Shown here piece after piece: positions 31,201-40,468 of a DNA stretch of 64,000 bases (positions are counted from its first letter, which is position 1; each line of letters opens with the position of its first letter). Made by a program: the position numbers and the translations under genes. Location: NCBI GenBank assembly GCA_014376435.1, contig JACMRL010000025.1, positions 124,001 to 188,000 on the forward strand, read 5' to 3'. The notes under the pieces are model-generated. The model was not told where the DNA came from. It saw only the letters and a list, made by a program, of their open reading frames with translations, and did no database searches. This DNA is from Bdellovibrio sp. (GTDB lineage: Bacteria; Bdellovibrionota; Bdellovibrionia; Bdellovibrionales; Bdellovibrionaceae).

Positions 31201-32122
31201 CACCGCCGCCACAGCCACCATCCCCGCCGCCGCCGCCTCCGTTGAAGACACCTCCACCAAAGCCACCATCTCCCATTGCCGGTGGAGAAGGGTCTGAGGG
31301 AATAAGTTGGGATGGAAAAGGAGCAGTTTGCGGTATGATTGCTCTGACTATTGGTGATCCCGCACCGTCTACTCCGATAATAACATTATCGGGCGGGATT
31401 ACGACGCCATTGAAATAGTCTTTGAAGTAGGGCCTGCATATCAGGGTCTTTGCTGCTTTGTTGTAACCGACCACGATCGAACCAGTGGCGCAGTCACCCG
31501 CCATTGGGCTTTCGCAGCGGGGCGGGTTCCCGGGGTAATAGGTACCACCAAGGCTTGCGCAAGATTGTTCGTAAGTACCTAAAACTTGACCCAAAGTGAC
31601 TTCGAAACTATATAAATTAAAATTGATTGGCTTGATGCTTTCGTCGATTTTTAAAATGCCTTTTACTTTCAACTGCGGTGATGAGCAGAACGCATTATTT
31701 GCGCTATTACAAACCGAACGCCACTGAGTCTCGTAGCGAAAAGGGCAAAGTTTCGACGGAAAAGTTGTGCAACTAACCAAGTCTAATCCAAATCCATGCG
31801 ACGCTGTATCGCGATTTGTTAATACTTGCCCGATTGCATCTTGTACTGAAATTCCTGCGTACGCAGTGGCTACAGATCCGCAAGCGAGAGGGTTCGTTAG
31901 ACATGGAATACCGTTGAAAACCCCCGTTTTATTAACGCCTTCAGGGCTTCTTAAATTAGAAATTAAATTATAGCGAAATTTAATGATGGTCGTGATAATT
32001 TGATTTTTTTGTTTTGCTTGTTCGCTAGAATTCAACATAGACATCGAGCCCGTTGCAACGACCCCCAATAACGCGGCACCAATTAATGTTTCAACTAGCG
32101 TAAAACCTTTTCGATTTTGCAT
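31187..32122 (-). CDS. Type IV pilin-like protein with Gly/Asp/Cys-rich C-terminal tail
   Basis: MQNRKGFTLVETLIGAALLGVVATGSMSML prepilin signal; tail MGDGGFGGGVFNGGGGGGDGGCGGGDGAC. TAATG junction with upstream gene. Confidence 0.85.
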   Translation of the reverse strand: MQNRKGFTLVETLIGAALLGVVATGSMSMLNSSEQAKQKNQIITTIIKFRYNLISNLRSPEGVNKTGVFNGIPCLTNPLACGSVATAYAGISVQDAIGQVLTNRDTASHGFGLDLVSCTTFPSKLCPFRYETQWRSVCNSANNAFCSSPQLKVKGILKIDESIKPINFNLYSFEVTLGQVLGTYEQSCASLGGTYYPGNPPRCESPMAGDCATGSIVVGYNKAAKTLICRPYFKDYFNGVVIPPDNVIIGVDGAGSPIVRAIIPQTAPFPSQLIPSDPSPPAMGDGGFGGGVFNGGGGGGDGGCGGGDGAC

Positions 32123-32970
32123 TAGAATGCTCCGCATGCAATAACTCCATCTTCTCGGTAGCCTATGACTGCAGTACCCGACGGGCACATCGCGCCTAAA
32201 TTTAAATAATTCATACATTTTGGAGTTCCATTGCTACTAAATCCAACGAAAAATGTTTTCGGGCCCGCCATTACGGTACAATCAAAAGTATTTTGTTCCG
32301 ACGTGGCGGCCGCACATGATTGACTTTGTTGATTGAAAACGCCCGTAATCGAGTTACAAAAATTTGATAAAGTTTTTGTTTGGCTTCCGCGCAGAATATC
32401 AAAAGAGTAATCACTTTTTTTTGTATCGACTAAGTTCGCTTCTTTTAGTTTCTCTGGAGCAAAAATAAGATTTGCTTTTAATTTAATACTTGGTTTATCG
32501 GCTATTAAAACGCCATTGAACTGCGTAGCAGGGCACGCTCCGTTGCATTCCCAGGTTAAATTAAATTTTAAAACGCAAGTTGGGTGGCCGTTAGCTGCAT
32601 CAAACGTATTGCAGGGCTCTCCGGTCAGGGTTAGCCCGCTATTGGCAGCTTGTGATAAAAAAAGATTTCCTTCCGCATCGTACAATTCGATACCTGCATG
32701 AGGGCCTGCGGCACAAATGGCTCCAGCAGTCGTTAAGCAAGACATCGTCGGCAGATTGTGATTAAGCGTTTCAGCCCAAACCGCATCGTTATCTAACATG
32801 GCAATGATGCTTTCTTTAACAATTAAAATAGAACTGCGGGCGTAATTAATTTTTATCGCGCGCTCGTTCGCAGTAAAAAGTTGCGGTAAAAACGAAGCAA
32901 CTCCGGCAATAGAAACCGATGCAACTAAAACCCAAACCATCACCGAACCTTTTTGATTATGGCTAGACAT
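32122..32970 (-). CDS. Pilin-like protein (paralogue, no Gly tail)
   Basis: MSSHNQKGSVMVWVLVASVSIAGVASFLPQL; C-terminal Cys/Gly motif CPSGTAVIGYREDGVIACGAF shared with neighbours. Confidence 0.7.
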   Translation of the reverse strand: MSSHNQKGSVMVWVLVASVSIAGVASFLPQLFTANERAIKINYARSSILIVKESIIAMLDNDAVWAETLNHNLPTMSCLTTAGAICAAGPHAGIELYDAEGNLFLSQAANSGLTLTGEPCNTFDAANGHPTCVLKFNLTWECNGACPATQFNGVLIADKPSIKLKANLIFAPEKLKEANLVDTKKSDYSFDILRGSQTKTLSNFCNSITGVFNQQSQSCAAATSEQNTFDCTVMAGPKTFFVGFSSNGTPKCMNYLNLGAMCPSGTAVIGYREDGVIACGAF

Positions 32971-32980
32971 TTTAAAATTA

Positions 32981-34027
32981 TTAACCACCATCAAAACCGT
33001 CGCCGCCGCCGCCGCCGGGAAACACAAATCCGTCTCCCAACGGCAAAGCGCCATCGCCAAAAGTAATTGGAGTATTATTTATATTCCCTGACGAAACTAA
33101 AGCGGGAACGATTCCATTCTGACAAATGAGGCTGCCGTCGTCCGTGACACCTCGAATAACTTGTCCAACTGTTCCTGGCGAGTTGCAATTCGTTAATGAG
33201 GCAATCGAACAAGTGCATTTCGGCGAAGCGTCCGTATTAAACCCTATTACAAGCGCTTGTCGTCCAGGACCGCAAATGTTTTCGCATGATGCATAGGCAA
33301 TGCTTGGAATTACGCAGGTCGAAGTGCCCGGGTCAAAAACCCCGCCGGCAATGGTAGCGCACATTTTTGCAAGACCCCCTTTGCCTTGATCGGCAAGCGA
33401 AGCATCGTTTTGTGACTTTAAAAGCGAAATCTGCATTTTCTTTGCATTCAAAAATGGAAAGTTAGCTTGCTGAATAATTTTTGAGGTAAAAGTCACATTA
33501 ATCTTAATTAAAGGATCACGGCACGCAGTTTCAACTGACGATCTGCCTTGGATATTTTGGCCATTAAAACATTCAGCCGACCACGTAGCTACGTATTTAA
33601 ACGGGCAATTGTCATCGCCGACGCCGCCTGCGTTATAAGTTGCGCAAACTGTTCCACTTAAGTTGAAGCCTGTATTGTTCTGTGCCGTGAGAGAGCTTAA
33701 GGATAATGGATTATTTGATCGATCGAAAACTGTAAATTCTCCACCGGCGGATCGACAGTCAGAGTTTGAATTCAGACAAGAAAATACAGCCGTGTTTGCA
33801 GGATTTTTTATCGTATTTGCAAAGCCATCGCTACTTGTTAGCGATTGAAAAACGATTTCGCGTAACGCATAAAGGTCTGAGTCTGATGCCACAACTTTTT
33901 GTTTTTTTGTTGTACTCGTAATTAATGCACCGACTGAAACTCCTAGAATTGCGACCACGGATAATCCGACTGCAATCTCTATAATGCCGAGGCCGCGGTG
34001 GTTTTTTAGCAATTTAAAAAACGTCAT
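32981..34027 (-). CDS. Type IV pilin-like protein with Gly-rich C-terminal tail
   Basis: LLKNHRGLGIIEIAVGLSVVAILGVSVGAL prepilin signal; tail GDGALPLGDGFVFPGGGGGDGFDGG. Confidence 0.85.
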   Translation of the reverse strand: MTFFKLLKNHRGLGIIEIAVGLSVVAILGVSVGALITSTTKKQKVVASDSDLYALREIVFQSLTSSDGFANTIKNPANTAVFSCLNSNSDCRSAGGEFTVFDRSNNPLSLSSLTAQNNTGFNLSGTVCATYNAGGVGDDNCPFKYVATWSAECFNGQNIQGRSSVETACRDPLIKINVTFTSKIIQQANFPFLNAKKMQISLLKSQNDASLADQGKGGLAKMCATIAGGVFDPGTSTCVIPSIAYASCENICGPGRQALVIGFNTDASPKCTCSIASLTNCNSPGTVGQVIRGVTDDGSLICQNGIVPALVSSGNINNTPITFGDGALPLGDGFVFPGGGGGDGFDGG

Positions 34028-34503
34028 TCTTCCCCCGAAGTTAAATACCGAATCCGCTTGCTTAGGTAAGCCATCTTGTCCGCCTGGCTTCCCTCGTATA
34101 CTGTGTCTATTCTACCATCTTTTTTTATAAGAATAATCAACGGAATCTGTTCAATTTTTAAATCGTCTAAAGTCTTTTTTCCGGTCCAATATTGTCTTAA
34201 AATAGTACGATAATCATTTTTGGCTGCAGTCACCGCGTTTTTTTTATCTTCGTCGACTGAAATACCGAAAACTTTTAACTTTGATGATGATTGCAACGAA
34301 GTGATCAGTGGCAAAGCTTCTTTACAACGCTCGCACCAGCTGGCCCAGTAAAAAAGCAAGGTAACTTTATCCGTTTTTTTTAAATCAATATCGCGTGTTT
34401 TGTTATTGTGAATATTCTGGATTGTAAATTTATTAGGAAAATCAAAAGCGTAAGCTTCGCTCGTTAGCGCAATAAAAACGAAATAAAGACATACAAGTTT
34501 CAT
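34024..34503 (-). CDS. TlpA-like periplasmic thioredoxin-family protein
   Basis: Signal peptide; VTLLFYWASWCERCKEALPLI; ATGA overlap with 32981..34027. Confidence 0.88.
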   Translation of the reverse strand: MKLVCLYFVFIALTSEAYAFDFPNKFTIQNIHNNKTRDIDLKKTDKVTLLFYWASWCERCKEALPLITSLQSSSKLKVFGISVDEDKKNAVTAAKNDYRTILRQYWTGKKTLDDLKIEQIPLIILIKKDGRIDTVYEGSQADKMAYLSKRIRYLTSGEE

Positions 34504-34740
34504 TAAACGATATTAGAAGAAATCTGCAAAAATTTCAATTCGTAACGAACGCCCATTCTTTGGTCGAGGCATGCGCGAATTTTTAAATTGTTTCTAAGAT
34601 CAACTCAACTTCTATGTAAGAGCTCGGCTGACTTCACAAATTGTCCGGGCTTCGCAAGTTTACCCCTTTAAGCTATCGAAATTATTGACATTTATTTTAA
34701 GAAATTAGAAAATTTAGTGTTTTAGCCAGAAAGAATAGGT

Positions 34741-35343
34741 ATGTTTAGCTACAAAGAAAGTTTAAACCCCCTCATCGAGGAAGTTGCACAGCTTTTAAAA
34801 AAAGCCAACAAGCCGTTTTGGCTAGCTGGTGGGTATTCTTTAGACCTGCTTGTGGGTAAAAAAACTCGCGAACACGAAGATCTTGATTTTATTATTTCTC
34901 GCCAAGATCAACTTATTTTTCAGAAAACCTTATCCGGTTGGGAATTACAAGCAGCTGATCCGCCTGGCACAGGAAATCTGTTCGCATGGCCGCCAGGGCA
35001 CTTCTATGAATTACCCATCCATAATATCTGGTGTCGTAAAAATGAAACCTCACCATGGAATTTAGAAATTTTATTCAGTGAGTTTGAAAATGACGAATGG
35101 GTTTACCGTCGTAATAAAACAATACGTGGACCCTTAAGCAATTTTGCGTGGCAAACAGAAAGCGGTCTGATGGTTTTAGCTCCAGAAATTCAACTTTTAT
35201 ATAAATCGCGAAGCAAGCGACCTAAAGATTTTCAAGATTTAGAAAGTGTTATTCCGTTTTTAACGGCTGAACAAAAAGAAAAACTGATTGCCTGGATTGC
35301 TCTTGATTCTGGGTCCGATCATCCTTGGTTAGATATAATTTAA
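34741..35343 (+). CDS. Nucleotidyltransferase-superfamily protein, aminoglycoside adenylyltransferase-like
   Basis: FWLAGGYSLDLLVGKKTREHEDLDFIISRQDQ, PWNLEILFSE, LAPEIQLLYKSRSKRPKDFQDLE. Confidence 0.8.
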   Translation: MFSYKESLNPLIEEVAQLLKKANKPFWLAGGYSLDLLVGKKTREHEDLDFIISRQDQLIFQKTLSGWELQAADPPGTGNLFAWPPGHFYELPIHNIWCRKNETSPWNLEILFSEFENDEWVYRRNKTIRGPLSNFAWQTESGLMVLAPEIQLLYKSRSKRPKDFQDLESVIPFLTAEQKEKLIAWIALDSGSDHPWLDII

Positions 35344-35834
35344 CCAACCAACTCAGTCTTCACAGTTTGCTTTCGAAAATTGACTATTTACAACTCCAGC
35401 TTTGGATTAAGCCCGCAGTGTATTTATATTTCGCGAACAAAACACTTCCTTCACGTGGTTGCCCACAGTAAACAGTCAAATTTAGCATACTTTGATTTCC
35501 ATCCCGTTCAGTTGTTGCCGATGCAACGTAAAATGAACATGGATCAGGACAGCCTCGATACAGCCACCCCCCCCAGAATTGCTACCACGCAATGTTGAGT
35601 TTACAGAAATTTTGCTTGGCTCTGAGCTACTCGCGGATCCCGTGTTTTCTGCTCCGAGAGCAAAACTAGCTGCGCCCGCTTCCAGACAACTGGTTGCTTG
35701 TTTTATTTGAACAAAACTTTCAAGAACAGATTTTTTTAATATCGAAATTCCTACTATTTATTTTTGCCCGTTAGATTCCGCTTGAAAATAAAGTGACATT
35801 TTTAGTCGGCTATACAGGTTTTGTAAATGGATAA

Positions 35835-36293
35835 TTAGTACGCTTTTTTACAGAAATCTGCGCATAGGTTTTTTGTCTTTGGTATTAAAGATTTTTCAGA
35901 CCCTTTGATGGCACCTTTAATGGCACCTTTAATAGTGGCATCGTAATCAGCAATTTCAAAGTGAGTTTTTGGAGTACAGTCTGTTGCGTCGCTGAATTCT
36001 TTTTGCCAAGCCACAAAATTTGCCGTTTCAAAATCAACTTCTGCACTGATAATACATCCTAAATAACAATGAGCTCTTTTATCACCTCCTAAGGAAAGTG
36101 AATAACTTCGCTTCGCATCTATCAGTTTTTTTGCTTTTATTAAAAAGCTAAGGCTTGGCATACTAGGTTCTTTATCCATCCATTCAGCCATTTGCTTTTC
36201 AGATATTTCTGCACATTTATCTGCCGCAATCGCGCTTGTGTGCGTAATTAATATTGAAAAGATAAGTTTGAGGAAAATATTATTTTGAATCAT
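35835..36293 (-). CDS. Hypothetical exported protein with short IKGA repeat
   Basis: Signal peptide; repeat TIKGAIKGAIKGSEKS from about 12-nt DNA repeats. Confidence 0.55.
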   Translation of the reverse strand: MIQNNIFLKLIFSILITHTSAIAADKCAEISEKQMAEWMDKEPSMPSLSFLIKAKKLIDAKRSYSLSLGGDKRAHCYLGCIISAEVDFETANFVAWQKEFSDATDCTPKTHFEIADYDATIKGAIKGAIKGSEKSLIPKTKNLCADFCKKAY

Positions 36294-37194
36294 TTTTATA
36301 AATTACCTTCAGCAAAGATATAAACGCAGAAAATGCATCTGGGTAAAGCCCCAGAACAATTAAAGTTTTAGTTAGAGTCCAATAAAATTTTCTTAAGTAA
36401 TTTGGTTCAATCGCAGTATCTAGCTTAGCTTCAAGCTCTTTTTTCAATTCTTCTAAAGATTTTTCTGGATATTGATGTGATGCTTGTGCCAGCTGAAAAA
36501 ATAAAATCATCTGTTTATGTTTACCAATCGATTGACCACCCAATGACAAACGGTTTCGAACTAGAACTTCGGGGATGTTCGCAATTTTATAAAGTTTTGA
36601 AATTCTTAAAAATAAATCATAATCTTCGGTATTTCTAAATTCAGGTCGGTATCCGCCAACTTGCTGAAAAACTTCCTTACGCATCATTACGGACGAATGG
36701 CAAAGCGGATTTTCAATGGCCATCGAAGCCAGAACTTCTTCGGGCGTCGTCGGAAGCTTAAGAACTCGATCATGGGCTTCGGTGCGTCCCATCATGCTAT
36801 ACCAAGAGCCTACGACGGCTACGTCTAAGTGTACGCTTAGATAAGCTACTTGTTTTTCAAGACGTGTCGGCTTCATCTCATCATCTGAATCTAGTTGCGC
36901 CAGTAAGGACGCATTCGTCATCGAATGCGCTCGATTTAAAGTTTTCATAATTCCTAAATTGACTTCATTTTGAAAAACTCGAATGCGCGGATCTTTTTGG
37001 GCTAGACTTTGCATAATCGACCAAGATTTATCTTTTGATCCATCATCGATTACAATCAATTCGAAATCTGTAAAAGTTTGACCCATCACCGAACGAATCG
37101 CTTGTTCAACAGTTTTTTCGGCATTGTAGACCGGCATGATAACTGAAACGATGGGCTTATAATTCATTTTACAAACCAAAGTAATCAAACACAC
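36280..37194 (-). CDS. Family 2 glycosyltransferase
   Basis: PIVSVIMPVYNAEKTVEQAIRSVMGQTFTDFELIVIDDGSKDKSW; QLDSDDEMKPTRLEKQV. Confidence 0.94.
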   Translation of the reverse strand: MCLITLVCKMNYKPIVSVIMPVYNAEKTVEQAIRSVMGQTFTDFELIVIDDGSKDKSWSIMQSLAQKDPRIRVFQNEVNLGIMKTLNRAHSMTNASLLAQLDSDDEMKPTRLEKQVAYLSVHLDVAVVGSWYSMMGRTEAHDRVLKLPTTPEEVLASMAIENPLCHSSVMMRKEVFQQVGGYRPEFRNTEDYDLFLRISKLYKIANIPEVLVRNRLSLGGQSIGKHKQMILFFQLAQASHQYPEKSLEELKKELEAKLDTAIEPNYLRKFYWTLTKTLIVLGLYPDAFSAFISLLKVIYKNDSK

Positions 37195-38128
37195 GGTGCG
37201 CGATTACAAATTCTTCTTCTAAATCTAATGGGTCGGTTGGTAAGTAGAGCGTGTCTTCTTTCGAGTTCGCTTGAATCTTAGTTAATTTTTTCTGACTGCT
37301 TTGCCAGTAGATATTTTGCCATTCCGGATTTGTGACTCGGCTGAATAGTTCACTTAGTTGTAACCCTCTACGAACGGCTACACGATTAGTCGCTTTTTGT
37401 CCCGGTAATACATAGTCAACTGCTTTGGGAATATCGTCATTATGCAAAATTTCTAACGCATAATAAGTTGTTGCTAGTATGGCTAATAAATACTTTCGGT
37501 ATTCCGCTTTTGATTTTTTATTAAATTCATCGTTTCCACTTGGGTGATAAATAATTCTCATTCTTTCGAATGTTTCTGATAATTTTACTCCTAGTTGATC
37601 GCCTAAGGCCATATCTAAATTTACCACCAAGCTTTCTGCAAAATTTAAATAACGGCAGACATCTTCTTTTTTGTCTGGTGTAGGTGGAAGTAAGCGCCAA
37701 ATAACTCGGTGGTTTTGTTCGTGAAAAATTGAAATCTCGGTGAAACGAATTAATGCAGCGATTTCTTCATTTGCATCGCTCATATTATGGCCAAAATCTT
37801 TAAACCATTGCATCTCTGATGCTGCGGGTGTGTATTCGATTTCATCTTTAAAAATATCTTGGGCGCTTAATCCGCGCATCGTAGAGCAAACACGAGCTGA
37901 AAATTTTCCGCCAAGTTGTAAATAGAGTTTACGGCTTTCGCGATACAGTGGGCTTAGATTTAAAAGTTGCCGGTCAAATGGAAGCTCCGGCAAGAAAAGC
38001 TTCGGGAACTTCTTTGGAGTATCTACGGCAAAAAGTATATTGGCATCATTTAGAAATTTCTTGATTTCAAACTGCAGATTGCTTTTTTTTGCCATACGAA
38101 ATCCTAACATTTGCGCGGAATATCGCAA
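37169..38128 (-). CDS. Hypothetical protein
   Basis: Long ORF with no recognised domain; overlaps the GT2 ORF. Confidence 0.6.
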   Translation of the reverse strand: MRYSAQMLGFRMAKKSNLQFEIKKFLNDANILFAVDTPKKFPKLFLPELPFDRQLLNLSPLYRESRKLYLQLGGKFSARVCSTMRGLSAQDIFKDEIEYTPAASEMQWFKDFGHNMSDANEEIAALIRFTEISIFHEQNHRVIWRLLPPTPDKKEDVCRYLNFAESLVVNLDMALGDQLGVKLSETFERMRIIYHPSGNDEFNKKSKAEYRKYLLAILATTYYALEILHNDDIPKAVDYVLPGQKATNRVAVRRGLQLSELFSRVTNPEWQNIYWQSSQKKLTKIQANSKEDTLYLPTDPLDLEEEFVIAHRVFDYFGL

Positions 38129-38193
38129 AGAACAAATTTATAGTTGTTAAGGCGTTCTTTATTAACTAGCCTTAAGCTTGATCAAGGAAAAAT

Positions 38194-39108
38194 ATGAATA
38201 ATTCTGGGTTAGCGGCACTAGTACATCCTCATAAAATTGACAAATTTCTAACAGAAAATTGGCCAAATGAACCTTTCATTATTCATGACCTCGGCGAAAG
38301 TATTAAAGAAATTACGGCCCTACCTTTTTTAAAATCCTTAAACGCATTACTTAATGCTTGGGATAAACCTGTGCAAGTTCACTTGCCCGATGTTTCTGAT
38401 GAATCAAGCGCGATTGATGCAAGCTCTGCAGATGCGCGAAAGCTTTTCGCAAATAAAATGGCTCTTTTATTTAATAACGTTCAGACCCTTTCGCCCGAGC
38501 TAACTAAATGGCTTCGTATTTTAAAAAAAGACTTAGGCTTACCAACATCTACCTATGCACGTTGTATGGCTTATGCAACTCCAGATGGAAAAGGCACCCG
38601 CGCCCATTTTGATCAAAATATTAATTTTGTCTTACAATTACACGGAACTAAAAAATGGTGGCTAGCCCCGAATGTAAACGTAGAAAATCCAACCGAACGT
38701 TTTACCGTTGGTCAGCCTGTTGATCTAGAACTTGCATCTTACGTTGAAACTGAAATGCCTAGTGCGATGCCTGGCGAAGACCGCACAGAAGTCATTTTAA
38801 AGCCTGGCTCTATGCTTTTTGTTCCGCGTGGCTTCTGGCATAGTACGGAAGCAAGCGGCGAAGCGTTGGCTTTAAATTTTACGTTTAACCAACCAACTTG
38901 GATAGATCTTTTTACGATTGCCCTTCGCAGTCGATTAACTCTATCACCTGACTGGCGCGAGCTTGCAGACGGTGTTGCTTCATCAGATTCGGATCGGCGG
39001 CAGTTGGCTGAACAAAGATTTGATATTTTGCTTCAAGAATTGATCGAAGATATGCCGAACTGGAAGGCGCAAGATATTTTAAGAGCAACCGAAGGTGAAT
39101 TTAGTTAA
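38194..39108 (+). CDS. JmjC/cupin-like Fe(II)/2-oxoglutarate oxygenase family protein
   Basis: GTRAHFDQNINFVLQLHGTKKWWLAPN...ILKPGSMLFVPRGFWHSTEASGEALALNFTF. Confidence 0.85.
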   Translation: MNNSGLAALVHPHKIDKFLTENWPNEPFIIHDLGESIKEITALPFLKSLNALLNAWDKPVQVHLPDVSDESSAIDASSADARKLFANKMALLFNNVQTLSPELTKWLRILKKDLGLPTSTYARCMAYATPDGKGTRAHFDQNINFVLQLHGTKKWWLAPNVNVENPTERFTVGQPVDLELASYVETEMPSAMPGEDRTEVILKPGSMLFVPRGFWHSTEASGEALALNFTFNQPTWIDLFTIALRSRLTLSPDWRELADGVASSDSDRRQLAEQRFDILLQELIEDMPNWKAQDILRATEGEFS

Positions 39109-39261
39109 ACGTCGAAAGTGATTCTAATAATGAATCTGCAATCAGGGCAGAAAAGTTTTTGCGTAAAGACTTTTTCCAAAGATTTGTCCACTTTTTTTCT
39201 AGTGAGCACTTTGGATCACCCAGCAGTGCAATCTACATTTTGCGGTATGATCGACATGATC

Positions 39262-39579
39262 TTAGACATCTTTTGAATCTTGCAAGCCAAGCATCTGCTT
39301 ACAAATCTCTATTTGCTTATCGATTTCTGCGATCGCTTTATCAAGTTTTAAAAAATCTCGGCTGTCTAATTCGTTTTCTAAAGAAGCTTGAACCATCGGA
39401 TGTTTTTTAAGCCATTGCCCTTGGCGGGCGGCGTAGGTTTCAGGAATACCAGACCTTAAAGCAGCTTGTTTGGCGTTGCGGTCTTTTAAAAATTCAATAA
39501 TAAAACGTAATGTTTCTAAAGTAAGAATATTCTTATGGGCTTTTAATCTTGAAGAAAAACCCATTTGTCTAATTCTCAT
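39262..39579 (-). CDS. Terminase small subunit-like protein (orphan)
   Basis: RFIIEFLKDRNAKQAALRSGIPETYAARQGQWLKKHPMVQASLENEL matches the phage Terminase_2 pattern. Confidence 0.7.
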   Translation of the reverse strand: MRIRQMGFSSRLKAHKNILTLETLRFIIEFLKDRNAKQAALRSGIPETYAARQGQWLKKHPMVQASLENELDSRDFLKLDKAIAEIDKQIEICKQMLGLQDSKDV

Positions 39580-39598
39580 CTAAGCCCCAGCCGTTAAT

Positions 39599-40357
39599 CT
39601 ATTGTCGGGTATAGATTACCGAACTGCGGCCAGAGTTCCAAGTCATTTGATTTGCATAAAACAAAATATCCCAGTTTGTTTGACCAATCATCACTTGCGC
39701 ACGGCCATTAACTAATTGCTGTACGTTGTAATTAAAGATTGCACGGTTAGTTTCGCTAAAGACACCTGTACAATTGAGGCCCGCAAAAGTTCGATCGATT
39801 GAATATCCTGAACCTTGACCATTAATCACAATCGTTTGAACGGCGCTAAAATGTCGTCCTTGATGACAGCCCGTTACCCATGATCCGATCGCTAATTGAT
39901 CAAAACGATTAGTGCTTGGATTAGCCGCCGTAAGCGCGCGGTAGTAATTAATTGTTCCAGCAGCGGAAGTAATTACCATTGTATCGCCAGTTACCATAAC
40001 TGTTATCTGTGTGGTTTGCTGAACACCTTGATAAGTTAAAGTTAAATTTGAAACATTGCCATTCACGTTCGTAACAACATAAGTGAAATTATTAGGACCA
40101 TCAGTTCTAATGATAGATCCTGCACAGTTTTGATTTTGCATGTAATCAAAACGAGATGTTCCAACACCGTTTTGTAAAACAAAATGCTCAACGTAAGCAT
40201 TATTACCTTGGTTTACACATTGTGAGACCCACTCACCTGAAGCGGCTGCACTGAAAGTACCTGCGTAAGGTATTGCGGCTGCTTTATTGTCATTCTTCGC
40301 TGAATTACAAGAAGAGAACGCAAGAAATACTGTAATAATTAAAGAAACTTTTTTCAT
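39599..40357 (-). CDS. Hypothetical lipoprotein with duplicated domain
   Basis: MKKVSLIITVFLAFSSCNSAKN lipobox; internal repeats SGEWVSQCVNQGNN / IGSWVTGCHQGRH. Confidence 0.65.
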   Translation of the reverse strand: MKKVSLIITVFLAFSSCNSAKNDNKAAAIPYAGTFSAAASGEWVSQCVNQGNNAYVEHFVLQNGVGTSRFDYMQNQNCAGSIIRTDGPNNFTYVVTNVNGNVSNLTLTYQGVQQTTQITVMVTGDTMVITSAAGTINYYRALTAANPSTNRFDQLAIGSWVTGCHQGRHFSAVQTIVINGQGSGYSIDRTFAGLNCTGVFSETNRAIFNYNVQQLVNGRAQVMIGQTNWDILFYANQMTWNSGRSSVIYTRQ

Positions 40358-40468
40358 TTTTCCCCCGATGAATTCAGGGGTATCAAATTTGCGCTTAGCC
40401 CTCAATTAAATAGCAAGACAGTAAAAAAATTCCAAATACCTAAGCGCAAATTTGCCACTTTGACCCTA

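Noticed and set aside
34741-35343. Antibiotic resistance determinant
   Set aside because: Nucleotidyltransferase fold is recognisable, but there is no mobile context and no basis to assign aminoglycoside or lincosamide specificity.
35900-35940. 12-nt tandem repeat (tttaatggcacc) as a regulatory element
   Set aside because: Only about three imperfect copies, in frame inside a CDS (IKGAIKGAIKGS); likely simple coding duplication.
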